DNA of 14,966 nucleotides from NCBI GenBank assembly GCA_905215665.1, contig CAJMQR010000018.1, forward strand, positions 1-14,966. The letters are read 5' to 3'. Source of the stretch: an uncultured bacterium (GTDB lineage Bacteria; Bacillota; Clostridia; Oscillospirales; Oscillospiraceae). How positions within the stretch are numbered: the first letter of the stretch is position 1; every line of letters starts with the position of its first letter. Below, one piece after another: positions 14,949-14,966 of this stretch. The notes beneath the pieces are model-generated. The model had not been told where the DNA came from, did not search any database, and worked only from the letters and a program-made list of their open reading frames with translations. Both the position numbers and the translations under genes were made by a program.

Positions 14949-14966
14949 GCAAAGGTTCCCGCCTGC

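Overview
The window is chromosomal DNA from a moderately GC-rich member of the Bacillota, most likely a gut-type clostridium near Oscillospirales/Ruminococcaceae. The evidence is the gene set: a dgt-dnaG-rpoD cluster, the Bacillota-type tRNA-Met acetylation enzyme TmcAL, a zinc-binding four-cysteine L31, and a large SRP RNA with an Alu domain just upstream of dnaX, as in Bacillus. Shine-Dalgarno sequences are strong (GGAGG type) and several promoters read as sigma-A. No phage, plasmid, CRISPR or tRNA genes were seen. The assignment below family level is inference.

Left two thirds (1-9904), all on the minus strand, is information processing. Reading with transcription from the right: tmcAL (tRNA modification); a small zinc-ribbon protein of unknown function with its own promoter; rpmE (ribosomal protein L31) with promoter, possible structured leader and terminator; then a tightly packed set hflX-yigZ-dgt-dnaG-rpoD (ribosome-rescue GTPase, IMPACT-family protein, dNTP triphosphohydrolase, primase, housekeeping sigma factor); then acpP (acyl carrier protein), the SRP RNA gene, a terminator, and dnaX (replicative clamp loader), which has its own promoter and runs off the left edge. 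dgt-dnaG-rpoD is a clostridial form of the macromolecular synthesis operon that couples dNTP supply, priming and transcription.

Right third (9905-14966), all on the plus strand, is metabolic and cell-envelope. It holds ackA (acetate kinase), with a promoter that overlaps the putative divergent tmcAL promoter and a textbook terminator; a 135-bp element with 15-bp terminal inverted repeats; a 620-residue lipoprotein with a C-terminal HExxH zinc-peptidase motif; pepT (tripeptidase T); and a MazG-like nucleotide pyrophosphohydrolase overlapping the end of pepT. The last three may form an operon.

Most of the window is ordinary core genome. The parts most worth a second look are the 25-bp helix that closes the SRP RNA, the short inverted-repeat element upstream of the lipoprotein, the lipoprotein peptidase itself, the zinc-ribbon orphan, and the possible L31 leader. 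I did not find a clear new multi-gene system.
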